Assembly: GCA_026874595.1 (NCBI GenBank)
Contig: CM049310.1
Coordinates: 90,839,556 to 90,903,555 of the forward strand
Reading direction: 5' to 3'
DNA: 64,000 nucleotides
Origin: Sipunculus nudus
Taxonomy: Eukaryota > Annelida > Sipuncula > Golfingiida > Sipunculidae
Positions within the stretch are counted from its first letter, which is position 1, and each line of letters opens with the position of its first letter. Both the position numbers and the translations under genes were made by a program. A model generated the notes under the pieces. The model saw only the letters and a program-made list of their open reading frames with translations. It had not been told where the DNA came from and ran no database searches. Shown here piece after piece: positions 28,201-35,929 of this stretch.

Positions 28201-29035
28201 ACATGCTGCAGAGACATTAATTCCTGGGAGGGCTACTTTTGGGACCATTATTCCACAGGCAGTTGTTAAGAATCCCGCCTTCATGTCCGCTCAGCTAAAA
28301 TCGGTGTCGCATAACTTGTTGTTTCCTTACAAAGGCAGATACATCATATTTTCCTGAGAAATTCCCATATTTCATTTTGCTCATATCTAGAGTTTATTTT
28401 ATTAGAGGAGGAGGGGTCCGGTGATCCTAGTTCTCTGCATGAGTGGGGGGCGGCAGCCCCCACCTTATGCTAAATCAAGCTGTTCAAATACAAAAGGATC
28501 CCCATTTACGCGACAGATGGCGCTTCACTCTGAGCTATAAATAAACAAAAATTTTTGGCACTTCACTCTGAGCTATAAATAAACAAAAAATTGCCTCCAC
28601 TGGTATCTCTTCTACACTGCTCAGCCGGTGATGCAACAGAAACCTGAAACCTGTTGCGTTGCCGTCGGTAGCTAATCAGAATAAAGCGTCTTGGGACTAT
28701 ACAACTAGGAAACATAGGAGGTAAAATAAGGAAATGAGATGAGGCTTATTTATATTTTCATGTTTAAAAAGGAAGACCGAATTCTTAGCAGGCTCCTTTC
28801 CACATAACAATTCACTTAAACGACATGTCTTATATCCGAATGAAAGAATAGTTGTCGGAACGGCATTTCTGGATAAACGGGCAGAGGCATATCAGTTATC
28901 CGACATTTCTTCAATTATCGCCCAATATCAACGTTGCTAAATGTGTACAACTCTAATCGAAGCTTATTTGCTCTTCATTAAATCCCAACTTACAAATATG
29001 AGATGCCGAGCATTTTGAGCGTCCGGCACTGTCAT
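1169..29035 (-). CDS. XAB2: XAB2/SYF1 pre-mRNA splicing factor, N-terminal half (10 exons, runs off left edge)
   Basis: Orthologue of XAB2 (yeast Syf1), a nuclear scaffold of the NineTeen-related/XAB2 complex that acts in pre-mRNA splicing and, in mammals, in transcription-coupled repair. Minus-strand coding segments: 28994-29035, 26580-26728, 24979-25102, 24245-24442, 23605-23739, 10450-10614, 8636-8780, 5566-5638, 4836-4914, 1169-1288. All introns are GT-AG, all joins keep frame, and they encode 410 residues collinear with the N-terminal half of animal XAB2 (usually about 855 residues). Family signatures seen include EEEDLPYEED near residue 15, MPRIWLDYCQFLMDQG at 106, ALPITQH near 136, TVRDFTQ near 283 and LELRLARLEHL near 322. 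The whole region is HAT (half-a-TPR) helical repeats with aromatic residues at the usual spacing; I see no signal peptide or membrane segment. The C-terminal half lies left of base 1. Introns are 0.5-3.5 kb except intron 5 (12,990 bp), which is filled with repeats. Identification is from recalled family sequence, not a search. Confidence 0.95.
1602..1672 (-). other. tRNA-like fragment (A and B boxes), probable SINE head or tRNA pseudogene
   Basis: On the minus strand a good A box (TAGCAAAGCGGTTGG, 1651-1665) precedes a perfect T-loop/B box (GGATTCGAATC, 1613-1623) at tRNA spacing, followed by GGATCAGCC. The 5' side has no strand that pairs with this 3' acceptor and the anticodon stem does not close with a 7-nt loop, so it is not an intact tRNA. 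A SINE-type Pol III head is the likeliest source, in XAB2 intron 9. Confidence 0.35.
1844..3712 (-). mobile_element. Repeat family A, full-length copy 1 (HINE-like)
   Basis: Full-length minus-orientation copy. The element 3' end is at 1844 (AACAAGG, then palindrome GACCCATGGGTC at 1851-1862 and inverted repeat GCTCAGCTGAC at 1868-1878). The 5' end is at 3699-3712 (GTCAGCTGAGC and TAAAA), next to a degenerate GTCC repeat at about 3635-3665. It matches the copy at 51217-53123 over its whole length in opposite orientation. It encodes no protein; the long ORF across it is chance. Non-autonomous Helentron-type (HINE) is inferred from the end structure. It fills much of XAB2 intron 9. Confidence 0.85.
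4836..4914 (-). CDS. XAB2: XAB2 coding exon 9 (residues 344-370)
   Basis: A 79-nt exon completing the serine codon, then VLLRQNPHNVHEWHKRVKLF and EGKPRE; acceptor TATTACAG, donor GTAAGG. The LLRQNPH-VHEWHKRV string is diagnostic for XAB2/SYF1. Confidence 0.95.
5025..5515. repeat. Interspersed repeat family G
   Basis: A 490-bp segment in XAB2 intron 8 with AACAAGAATG at both margins. Its left margin (ACAAGAATGAGTTTGTTTTT) recurs in reverse complement near 43586-43620. It contains AAGGTCAAGGTCACTAG and, near the right side, a palindrome around CTCCCCATGGGAG. The element's class is unknown; the AACAAG ends resemble the CTTGTT ends of families A, B and D. Confidence 0.5.
5566..5638 (-). CDS. XAB2: XAB2 coding exon 8 (residues 320-344)
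   Basis: A 73-nt exon, two split codons around 23 full ones: DLELELRLARLEHLMDRR then PLLLN. Acceptor TTTTGTAG, donor GTATGTC. It aligns with DVDLELRLARFEQLISRRPLLLN of human XAB2, confirming the phase 1 to phase 2 joins on either side. Confidence 0.93.
5782..5899. repeat. 29-bp tandem repeat, 4 copies
   Basis: Four nearly identical tandem units of 29 bp (ACAGCACACAGTCAGAGTAC then CTCCCATAC) in XAB2 intron 7. One unit has CCCGTAC in place of CCCATAC. The open frames across it are by-products of a unit without stop codons. Confidence 0.95.
6474..7658 (+). mobile_element. Repeat family E, long copy with tandem core
   Basis: Starts CTAGAATAAGGGAAGTTGAC and ends CATAGTATCCGCAAAACTTT, the same ends as the 0.64-kb copy at 60810-61447. 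The body is a degenerate tandem array in which CCAAGATCTATGG recurs at 6959, 7240 and 7376 with a variant CCAAGATGGATAG at 7088, giving units near 130-150 bp paired into about 281 bp. Each unit carries a GGTG-[GC/TG]-CCACC type palindrome. No credible protein is encoded. It lies in XAB2 intron 7. Confidence 0.75.
7918..8182. repeat. Foldback (hairpin) element
   Basis: The left arm, about 7918-8035 (CTGCTTTGTATAGCAAG ... CACCACCAGGG ... GTAATCAGACCAATG), is the inverted complement of the right arm, about 8050-8182 (CACTGGTTTGATTACAG ... CCCTGGTGGTGAAAGC ... TTGCTATACAAAGCAG). The arms are over 100 bp with a very short centre, so the DNA or RNA could fold into a long hairpin. Located in XAB2 intron 7; a MITE or foldback class is inferred. 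Confidence 0.8.
8636..8780 (-). CDS. XAB2: XAB2 coding exon 7 (residues 272-320)
   Basis: Reads ARDIYEEAIQTVITVRDFTQ, then IFDAYAQFEE and AKMEGTAEDGISEE plus one base, donor GTACAGC, acceptor CCAAAG. The RDFTQ-FD-YAQFEE core is a family signature. The acidic linker following AKME is variable in the family and continues into exon 8. Confidence 0.95.
9601..9626. repeat. Poly-C then poly-A low-complexity tract
   Basis: Runs of C broken once by T, followed by seven A. Simple sequence in XAB2 intron 6. Confidence 0.9.
9775..10310 (-). mobile_element. Repeat family C fragment, minus orientation
   Basis: Reverse-oriented units related to 39880-40586 and 46527-47010: phrases such as TTTCATGAAAATC and GACCTCATTAAA recur at about 140-bp spacing. 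At the right end a GACGGACAGACAGAC block is followed by TTTGGGTATACC, the mirror of the family's CTGTC-rich 5' end. Non-coding, in XAB2 intron 6. Confidence 0.55.
10450..10614 (-). CDS. XAB2: XAB2 coding exon 6 (residues 217-271)
   Basis: A 55-codon exon: LWNELCDMISKNPDKV, then GIKRYSDQVGLLWNSLADYY and SAHFEK, flanked by acceptor TTATTCAG and donor GTACAG. It matches the LWHELCDLISQNPDKV and LWCSLADYYIRSGHFEKA region of vertebrate XAB2. No open reading frame longer than the exon marks it, because the surrounding sequence is closed by stops. Confidence 0.94.
10794..10828 (-). repeat. Isolated family-A-type 3' end
   Basis: AACAAGGGACCCATGGGTCA, then CGGTGCTCAGCTG: the 12-bp palindrome plus subterminal inverted repeat that ends families A and B in minus orientation. 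The sequence to its right does not match a body seen elsewhere, so this is either a truncated element or a further family using the same end. Confidence 0.7.
11880..12066. other. GC-richer, apparently single-copy segment in XAB2 intron 5
   Basis: About 190 bp (CCACGTGTGTAGAACCATG ... GACTCACCACAGGTATG) with higher GC than its surroundings and no copy elsewhere in the window. No ORF or RNA structure is recognised. It could be a conserved non-coding element or the remnant of an older repeat. Confidence 0.3.
12232..13400 (-). repeat. Tandem array of about 289 bp (2 x 145) units with nuclear-receptor-like motifs
   Basis: Units restart with CAGAAACTAATTTTTGGACA-like sequence near 12234, 12521, 12811 and 13099, a 289-290 bp period. 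Each is a dimer of about 145-bp halves, each half holding TGACCTT[G/C]ACCTTTGACCT. It is the reverse-orientation relative of the family B core at 33060-33700 (AGGTCAAAGGTCAAGGTCA). The short ORFs here are repeat translations. In XAB2 intron 5. Confidence 0.85.
13494..18301. mobile_element. 4.8-kb element with inverted arms of about 1.2 kb
   Basis: Left arm about 13494-14697 and right arm about 17140-18301 are inverted copies of each other with scattered differences. Outer ends read TAGTGGGTGAGTTAAGTG and, inverted, TAGTAGGTGGGTTAAGTG; inner ends meet at ATGATTGTTGAAGTAATG. The 2.4-kb centre (14698-17140) is not repeated in the window and shows only short ORFs of 60-104 codons with no recognised domain. 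No clear target-site duplication is seen (TGTATT left, ATATAT right). A deleted, long-TIR DNA transposon (Polinton-type ends are also long) is the likeliest explanation; an inverted segmental duplication is the alternative. Lies inside XAB2 intron 5. Confidence 0.8.
18400..18757 (+). mobile_element. Family E fragment with intact hairpin end
   Basis: A unit with GATGGCGCCACCAG at about 18419, and the family E terminal hairpin GTATCCCC ... GGGGATAC at 18726-18752 with an 8-bp perfect stem. The 5' part of the element is missing or too diverged to recognise. Confidence 0.6.
18775..20393 (-). mobile_element. Repeat family A, truncated copy with duplicated body
   Basis: The 5' end is intact (GTCAGCTGAGC at 20380-20390, then TAAAAAAC) next to a GACGGACGGACAGACAGACA block at about 20280-20340. 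The body appears twice (about 19081-19560 and 19740-20240). The lower-coordinate end lacks the AACAAGGGACCC terminus, so the copy is truncated there and its left boundary is approximate. Confidence 0.7.
21243..23043 (-). mobile_element. Repeat family A, full-length divergent copy
   Basis: The 3' end is at 21243 (AACAAGGG; palindrome GACCCATGGGTC at 21250-21261; GCTCAGCTGA at 21267). The 5' end GTCAGCTGAGC is at 23030-23040. Its middle (21320-22510, including a G run at 22328-22339) is the inverted match of 58130-59300 in the copy at 56793-59950, so these two form a subfamily. Non-coding, in XAB2 intron 5. Confidence 0.82.
23605..23739 (-). CDS. XAB2: XAB2 coding exon 5 (residues 172-216)
   Basis: A 45-codon exon after acceptor TTTTTCAG: LKPEDTEEFIEYLISVGRLD, then an EAATMLAGIINNEEF stretch, KSKHQ and donor GTAAGG. 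It aligns with the SPESAEEYIEYL...RLDEAAQRLATVVNDERFVSKAGKS part of human XAB2. Both boundaries are phase 0. The next intron is the longest in the window. Confidence 0.92.
24245..24442 (-). CDS. XAB2: XAB2 coding exon 4 (residues 106-171)
   Basis: A 66-codon exon starting MPRIWLDYCQFLMDQG directly after acceptor CAG and ending VYRRYLK before donor GTGATA. It contains the conserved RALRALPITQH and RIWPLYLKF segments. Exons 4 and 5 are separated by a short 505-bp intron, in contrast with the 13-kb intron that follows exon 5. Confidence 0.96.
24979..25102 (-). CDS. XAB2: XAB2 coding exon 3 (residues 64-105)
   Basis: The acceptor ATTTTTAG supplies the last base of the split serine; the exon then reads YKLWYNYLCLRRKQV through ITDPGYEDVN to RALVFMHK, donor GTAATG, phase 0. 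Human XAB2 has SYKLWYRYL and VTDPAYEDVN at the same place. Second HAT repeat. Confidence 0.95.
26580..26728 (-). CDS. XAB2: XAB2 coding exon 2 (residues 15-64)
   Basis: Begins EEEDLPYEED after acceptor TATTTCCAG and runs through NPYAVKCWLRYLDHKK to RALRELPG, then the first two bases of a serine codon before donor GTAAGCC. This is the opening of the first HAT repeat (CWLRYL; YERALRELP) and is among the most conserved parts of the family. Confidence 0.95.
27240..27302 (+). other. Weak candidate exon on the plus strand in XAB2 intron 1
   Basis: ATG followed by 20 open codons (MVPYYSRDGVSLVTT...) and a consensus donor GTGAGTA. I recognise no protein and found no partner exon. It is recorded only because ATG-open-donor is a first-exon pattern; chance is quite likely. 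Confidence 0.12.
28523..28588. repeat. Short direct duplication (28 bp, period 38)
   Basis: CTTCACTCTGAGCTATAAAT plus AAACAAAA occurs twice at 28523 and 28561 in XAB2 intron 1. Each copy contains the TATAAATA string. Just upstream, at 28445-28461, is the GC palindrome GGGGGCGGCAGCCCCC. Confidence 0.85.
28994..29035 (-). CDS. XAB2: XAB2 coding exon 1 (start codon, residues 1-14)
   Basis: A 42-nt coding piece reads MTVPDAQNARHLIF and ends at a strong donor (GTAAGTTGG). An in-frame TAG lies two codons upstream of the ATG, so this is the first possible start. It joins in phase 0 to the EEEDLPYEED exon, just where animal XAB2 proteins carry a short variable N-terminus ending in a hydrophobic pair plus F before EEEDLPYEE. 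It is too short for an ORF scan and was found by looking for an ATG-to-donor piece that fits the next exon. The 5' UTR and transcription start are not visible. Confidence 0.8.
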
Positions 29036-29299
29036 CTTCTAGGATTTTATTTGTATTTCTGAGAGAAAATCACTTGTTTGCGGCGCGTACACTCCGAGCA
29101 CATTTGTAAAGTTTCCAATATAAAGCCGTAAAGTTGCGAAAAATTCAGACCGGTATGTCATGTATAATTAGTTTCCTTTTATTTTCTTTCTGGTTACAAT
29201 TCAAAAATACGAAGGATTTGAGTATTCGGAAATATATGGCTCATCCAAAGAGTGCTCATTCTTATGGCACTACTCATTAATTAGAATCACAACATAGAT
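29036..29299. promoter_or_regulatory. Probable XAB2 promoter region, possibly bidirectional
   Basis: The 264 bp between the XAB2 start codon and the divergent open stretch at 29300 are free of the window's repeats and hold several CpGs (for example GCGGCGCGTAC at 29080-29090). A TATAAAG string on the plus strand lies at about 29120-29126 and overlaps a CCAAT; read on the minus strand the same place gives TTTATATTGG, some 80 bp upstream of the XAB2 ATG. No start site can be fixed from sequence. Confidence 0.4.
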
Positions 29300-29493
29300 A
29301 TGCGCTATGCAGCAGCGCCACCGCTCGGTGATCTGGAAATACCGTCCTTGACCTTTTCTCGCACCTGGCGAGAAGTCAACAGACAGGGCGAGACCACATT
29401 TTCATTTGGCGGAATCAATGGTTGTTCAGCAGTGGCTAAACAAAACCGTTATACACAGGCCATTAACAGCATTGTACAGGCTTCATTAAGGTA
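29300..29493 (+). other. Candidate first exon of a divergent transcript
   Basis: ATG, then about 65 open codons, GC-richer than its surroundings, ending TTAAG at a near-ideal donor (GTAAGTTTG). The predicted peptide starts MRYAAAPPLGDLEIPSLTFS and matches no family I know. The position, 265 bp from and opposite to the XAB2 start, fits a head-to-head gene or a promoter-associated lncRNA. No second exon was found within 34 kb downstream. Confidence 0.3.
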
Positions 29494-31440
29494 AGTTTGT
29501 GATCAAAAAAATTATTCTCTTATGCCATGTATGATTATATCAAGTGCACAACACCATTTTTTTGCTGTCGTCACAAAAATGCGCATACCGCCTCATGGGT
29601 TCGTTTGAATTATTATAACTTCAGTCGAGAGACGGTGATTTTGTTATTTACTAATAAGTCTCCAGCAGAATTTCAGTGTTGTGGGCCAGTTTTATATATT
29701 TAACCACGAAAACCATCCATTTCTTTGTTTTGCGATTTTGTTACAAATTTATTTCATTTATTTTGTTGTTGTATTTGTAGTTGAATTTGTATGCATAAAA
29801 TCTGGTTTGAATTTTAAAACAATACATTTTTAATTTAAATCATGAGAAACGTAAAAAAATATTGAACATATGAAAAGATCCTGGTAAAAATGCTTAAGTT
29901 ATGAAATAGAGGGCCATTCATTTATTGTTTTGATAACATTTTTTAGATGGATAAATATTTGAAAGCTGAATTATATATAAAGTGTGATTATATAAAGGAG
30001 TTATTTTAATGCCATTCCTTTATTAAGTGCACAATACATAGGGATACATCCGAATGATGCATCAATTTATTTCATGAACATTTATATACATTTTATAGCC
30101 TCCTAGCATGAAAGTAAAATTATGATAGAATGCATGTATTACAAAAATAGAACATGAAGGCCTGTCTGAGAGGTTAACAAGTTAACTAGTTTGCCTGATA
30201 ACTGAGTAAGACTAACTCCCACACTGCTTTCTAATAAGTGTAACAGGGGTGGTTGGGGCTTCAGTAGGCTGCCTAATTAGACAAGACACTAATTGCCAGA
30301 CTGCTGGAAGTGATGATCTGATAACAGAGGGGCCATAAAACAGGCGGTCAGTTAAGGTCAGGTCAGCCTAACATGGGCTCTATGTCAGTTGTTATAAGGC
30401 CAAAAAAAATAAGATTTGCTTCTCAGACACTTTTTTTTTATAAATAAATGCAGGCGGGCATTTTTTTTATTTTTAATTTTTTTGTATGTTTCAGTAAAAA
30501 TATCAAATAATAAGGGAAAAGCATGATAATAATAGATTTATTTTGCTAAACAAGTAAAAGCACTTCATAACAAAGGAAATTTTATCAAATTTGTATGGTT
30601 TTATCTTGTTGAAAGAAATGTCCGAGCGATTGGAGCTCTAAATTAATAAGTTTCTATTAAAAATCAAAATAAAAAGTTTTGATACGGGGGTTTAAAATTG
30701 AAGCGGGTGGTGCCTGAGAACCATACCTTTTATTTTGGACTAAATATTACTCTCAGTTTAGGATAATACTAAATTTACCATATTTTTAAATTTACTAAAA
30801 CTTTGTACATCTGTTACCGTTTCCCTAAGTGTTTCCCTAAGTTTAAGGAACTGAACTGGTCATATTTTGAGAACTTATGAGACAGTAAGATGACAGCTAT
30901 TTCATTGAAGTGTAAAATATTAGCAAAATAATGGCTACATGTTTTTTCCCATTCAAGGGCATCAAGTTCCTATTTATTTCTATTTCTTGGAAAAATTCTT
31001 TTTTTTAATTTCCCCCTATTTTGAGGGTCATGATGAATTTATCATTACTTTATGCTGATCAGCTAATCATGACAAATTTTCCTTCATCATTTAGTGATGG
31101 ACTGATGGTTGATTATAATTATAATTTACATGTAACGTAGGCTTTTTGAAGAGGAAATGTGTGCTGTTGTATGCATAATGCAAGCAAACTAGAGAAGAGT
31201 CTGCATGTACTAAAAACACTTATTCCTAATTTACTATATCTATGTAGGATATAGAATAATGACATATTTTGCTTGAATGTAGGCCTACAAATCAGTTGAG
31301 CTGATGTACTGGTCTATTTATCCATGGACCAAAGTTCATACTTCTAAAGAACCGTTTATTTTGGATTATCGGTAGGGATCAGCTGATTTTTACTGATGGT
31401 TGATCAAGGAATTACAATCAGTTCCAAACACTAATACCAT
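29494..31440. other. Non-coding spacer with a GC-richer block
   Basis: No gene is visible. Most is AT-rich low-complexity sequence. The block at about 30160-30390 stands out by even base composition and absence of repeats; it includes GCCTAATTAGACAAGACACT, with a homeodomain-type TAATTA core, and GGTCAGGTCAGCC. It may be an enhancer or an old repeat. Confidence 0.3.
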
Positions 31441-31799
31441 ATTTCCTTGATCAGACGCCCGGGCTTTAATTTTTGTCAGACCCTCCTTTGACCCGGCTTT
31501 TTATAAGGCCGACATTCATTAAAAATACATGGTCAGGCTTGTCAGACGAAGACATAAAAGAACATGTCAAAACAATTAACCCACCAGTCACTAATTAGGG
31601 ATAGAATTGAAAATATCGCTAGTACATGGATTGTGTTTACAAAGTTTCCCTAGATAGAGATATTGGACACGCACAATCTCCACAATCATGCACCGTCATA
31701 AGAACTTACAGGGAATCATCGGGAGATGCACATTGCAGATGTCCCACGCAGGCCTCTCGAAACTGTATGAGTACCCTGGTGTTTTATGTGGCTGTTCCA

Positions 31800-32215
31800 T
31801 GTATTTTACACCGCGTGCAGTTGGTAACATTGTTTCCCTCTGAACTCGGGTGGCTCTTCCAATAACTGTGCACCACGTACAATTGGTAATATTTGTTCCA
31901 TCAAAATTATGGGGGGTTGGTACTTATAACAGCACAGTGTAATTCATTTTCAGGACACTATCCTCCCGTCTTTTAACTGATTCAACTTGACACAGCAAAT
32001 TCAAGCGTTTCCAACCGGGTTTATTTACTGAACTTTGGGCAGCTCTTCCAATAACTGTGCACTGGGTACAACTGGAAATATTGGTTCCATTGAAATATGA
32101 GGGGTTGAACATATAACGACACTGCATAATTTTTTCATGATACTCTCCTTCCGACTCTTAACTGATTCAGATTGGCACAGCGTGTACAAGCATTTCCAAC
32201 CTGGTATATACTGGT
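31800..32215. repeat. Tandem duplication of about 189 bp
   Basis: GCTCTTCCAATAACTGTGCAC recurs at about 31851 and 32040, followed each time by a similar 160 bp (CAATTGGTAATATTTGTTCC or CAACTGGAAATATTGGTTCC, then CACTATCCTCCC or TACTCTCCTTCC and TTAACTGATTCA). A partial earlier unit starts near 31800. Identity is moderate, so it is old. Confidence 0.75.
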
Positions 32216-32886
32216 ATGAGACATTTACTGTTGGGAATATTTCACTGAATGTATAGTTGTTAACAAGAGTTAATACTAGTTTACACTTTTAAGATTATCC
32301 CAGAAGCATTGTTTTGGTATCATTGGGGACACACTTAAAAGTGCTTAAAAAATGAAAGCAAGGTGCATAATTTGGATTGACAGTAACTACAAATTGTACT
32401 GCTTGACACCATCAGTTGGTGTTTGCTGTCACTTTCAAGCGCTCGATCCCCAAAGGCAACTATCGATTACATCATAGTAATGATTATTTTCTTTCCAGAA
32501 TGCCTTTATGTTATAGACAAATATTATTCTTCCATTTTTAGCCACATTCCACGCTTCATATAATGAGTCTGTGATCCAAAATTACGTCCAAATGACACGG
32601 TAGGTGTGACAACTGAGCACTTATTAAACTTATTATCTGTGAATTTGCAGGGAGCTGCAGAATAAGGCGAGTTTTCTTATGAGATGTACATTGCAAAAAT
32701 GGGCGGGATGGAGTTAAAATACCCCATAAATTCTCCAGGTCTATGCCAAATTTGCAAGATTCTCTTAGAAATAATTGATGCCAGGTGAAGCTGTTTAGGC
32801 CGTCCTTAAAAAAATTCTTTGTTGGGGCTAACCCAGCTGCAAGTTATTTGATTTTGGCTGGAATTTTTTTGGACAAGTCTGTAATT

Positions 32887-35320
32887 TTTAGCTCAGCTGA
32901 CTTTCAGTCATGCTGGGCTATAGCGATGAGTCTTTGTCCGGCGTCCTTCCGTCTGTCCGGCCCGCCGGCCATCCGGCCGTTAGCAGGGCACAAATCGTAA
33001 CCATAGGGGCTAGGGCCATGAACCCTATGCAGTCTTAGAGGTTCTAAAAAGATCTCCTTGCAAACCTGAAATTAGGTCACTACGACCTATATTCTCGAAG
33101 TTATGGGGTGTGTTTGCACCTCCCAGAAATAATTCTTTTAGCCAAAATTTTCATCCCAAACCTTCCATCTTTCACATACAGCTCACCTACCAACAGGGGA
33201 AGAACCATTATTATTTTGAGGTCACAAGGTCAAAGGTCAAGGTCACAGACCCAACTTCTTTGAAAAGCCTCAGGATGCATTTTAAGCCAAACCTTTCATC
33301 CCAATTCTTTGATCTTTCACATATAGCTCACCTACTAAGTGGGAGAAGAATCCTATAGATGTTGAGGTCACAAGGTCAAAGGTCAGGGTCACAGGATCCA
33401 CTTCTTTGAAAAGGTTGTGGACACATTTCAAGCTAGACCTTTCATTCCAAACCTTTCAGCACTGATATCGCTTCTCTGCCAACAGGGGAAAAGACCTCTT
33501 GATTTTGAGGTCAAAGGTCAAGTTCACAGCACCCTCTTCTTGCGTGGAGTCATTTTCAGCAAACTTTTCAATCTATAATTTCCATCTGTCATATATGGCT
33601 TACCTACCAATAGGAGAAGAAGCCTATTGATGTTGAGTTCAAAAGGTCAAAGGTCAAGGTCACAATATTGTTCTTAATGCTTGTGAACATATTTCAAGTG
33701 AAACTGTTCAACCCAAACCTTCAGTCTTTCACATATGCCACATCTATGCATCACTGAATTTGATTCAAACTTCATATTTATGGGTCTTTTTGCATGAAGA
33801 AATAACTAATTGATTCTGAGGTCAGCTGGTCGAGAGGTTAAAGGTTGCAGGTCTAAGTTATTCACTCATTGGTTGCCAAGTAATTACACCCGGCCAGATG
33901 TAAGTGGTTAGTAGTTACCCATCATTTAGAAAGAATCCAGTTGATATGTTGGCAAAAGGCCAAGGTCATAGGTCAGGGATGTTCACAATATCTTATTTTG
34001 TAGACCATCTCTATTTTTCTTGTTTTCTTGTATATATAACCATATGGCACTCACAACTGGTACATCTCACTATGTGCTCATAATTGTCAGTGACACTTGT
34101 GATATGTGACTCCCTTTTGTATCAGCTCATGGAGTGATAAGGATATATCATTAGTGCATAACAAAAACACTGTTGCCGGAATGCTTTGGCCAGGCATTAA
34201 GACTGTGAGAGTTAAGTGTTAAGTTTAGCTACTGATTTATAAAATGATGGGAACATTTTGCAGTTTATATCATGGAATCATAGCAATAAACTTAGTTTTC
34301 TAGATATCTGAATATTATTATACAAATCATCAGATATACCAGCAAGTGTTTGTTTTGATAATATGTGGGTCTGTACCTGGATTTAGGATGGCTTTATTTA
34401 ATTACAAGACTCTTAGTGATGCTTTCTGCATTTCTTTTCTTTTAGGTTTTGCAGTTTACCTACCCTGCTGACCCATTGAATAGCAAGCTGATAATTAAAA
34501 CAAATTGGACTTGCACTTTTTACATTTGCATGTTCATAAATCTGATATGAGAGCTCTCCAACCTGATCATGCCTTTTGAATTGTTTTGGACATTCATAAC
34601 TGTTACATTCTTTGAAGCAATTGCCTCAAGTTTAGTGTCTTTTTGGAGGATGTGTGACTTGTCAGAAAACCATTATTTCTGCCAGGTAGCCATTTTAGAA
34701 ATCCTTTTGCCAGGACGGTTTCTGTGATTTTTTTATGATGTTTGGTCCCTTTTAGAGTATGTTTGTTGTTCAATTTCCAACCTGTCAGAAATCCAATATG
34801 GCCACCATGACGCCATCGTTAAATTCCTTTAGAACATATTATCTCAAGAACTATTAAAGTGAATGCAGTGGGATGTATATTAATGTAATCTTGCATTGGG
34901 TCAAAGATTTCTTAATAAATATGACCATCTTTAATGAAAGCTCAGTACAGTTGGCTTGTATTGAATAAAAATTAATATGAAAGGACCCGTTTCACAATAA
35001 TTCTTGCATGGATTTCCTTGATCTTTTGCTATATTTTGATCTTATATGTGGCCTGTGTGGTATTCCTTTTGAGACTGACAGGTATCGAGCAAGCTGTGGG
35101 ATTAGTTCCTGATAGCTCAACAACCATACATTTTGCCTCAGACCATCATTCACTATGTTTTAACCAGACATATATGATAAGAATTTATGGCAATGTAGAA
35201 AGTTTAAACAAAATTGGCATATAGGTTCTGCAACAATTTTACTAGAAGTTGTGAATTGCAGCCCATGATGTCGCAGGTCATGCTTGGCAGCTGAGCGTCA
35301 TGACCCATGGGTCACTTGTT
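32887..35320 (+). mobile_element. Repeat family B, full-length copy (HINE-like) with DR1-type tandem core
   Basis: The 5' end is TTTTTAGCTCAGCTGAC (32887-32901) with a GTCCGGC/CCGGCC-rich block after it. The 3' end is CAGCTGAGC (35288-35296), palindrome GACCCATGGGTC (35302-35313) and ACTTGTT. The first third holds about four tandem units of 130-150 bp, each with a GAGGTCACAAGGTCAAAGGT type block (33211, 33361, 33505, 33634). The remainder (34000-35280) is not repetitive in this window. Ends are shared with family A; the body is different. Confidence 0.75.
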
Positions 35321-35929
35321 TTTGGTATGATCTGCCCCAAGCACACCTGTAAAATCTGCCTTCATGTACTAGAAAAACAGCCCCTCTAAAGGCCTAATAT
35401 TCTTAGATACTCTTAATTAAATTCCCATGATGAAAGATATTACCCGACGTTGCTGATCGTTTAATTTGATCCTAAAAATTAGTCTGATTGTGTCTATATA
35501 CCTTGAAGGATCGGTACTTTTGTGTGCGAGAGGAGAACACCTGCCGGAAAAACGCAGGTACAGTTTCACAGATAATTTCATATTTCTTTGATAATTGCAC
35601 ATGTTTGTCTGAACCGATTAATAATCGATCATCAATCGGTTTGCTCAAACCGATGATCGATTATGAAAAACAAACCGACTACCACCACTAGCCCAAATCT
35701 AATTGAACAGATCTATTCAACCATCCATGAGGTAGACTCTCACCATAGCAAGTTGTACCGCTTGTGACAGCAGTAATAGTGTTAGCCTTCATACTACTTA
35801 TGTGTTTGTTTACCATTTATAAGGATTGGTGATCATCATTAATCAAAATGGACGATTTGGAAATATTTGGTGTCTCTTGTGGAAACAGGCATGCACATAG
35901 GAAAAAAGATTGTATACCCAAAGTTAGAT

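Noticed and set aside
34420-34500. Acceptor-like site TTTCTTTTCTTTTAG followed by open sequence
   Set aside because: Lies inside family B, with no downstream donor giving a coding exon I can support.
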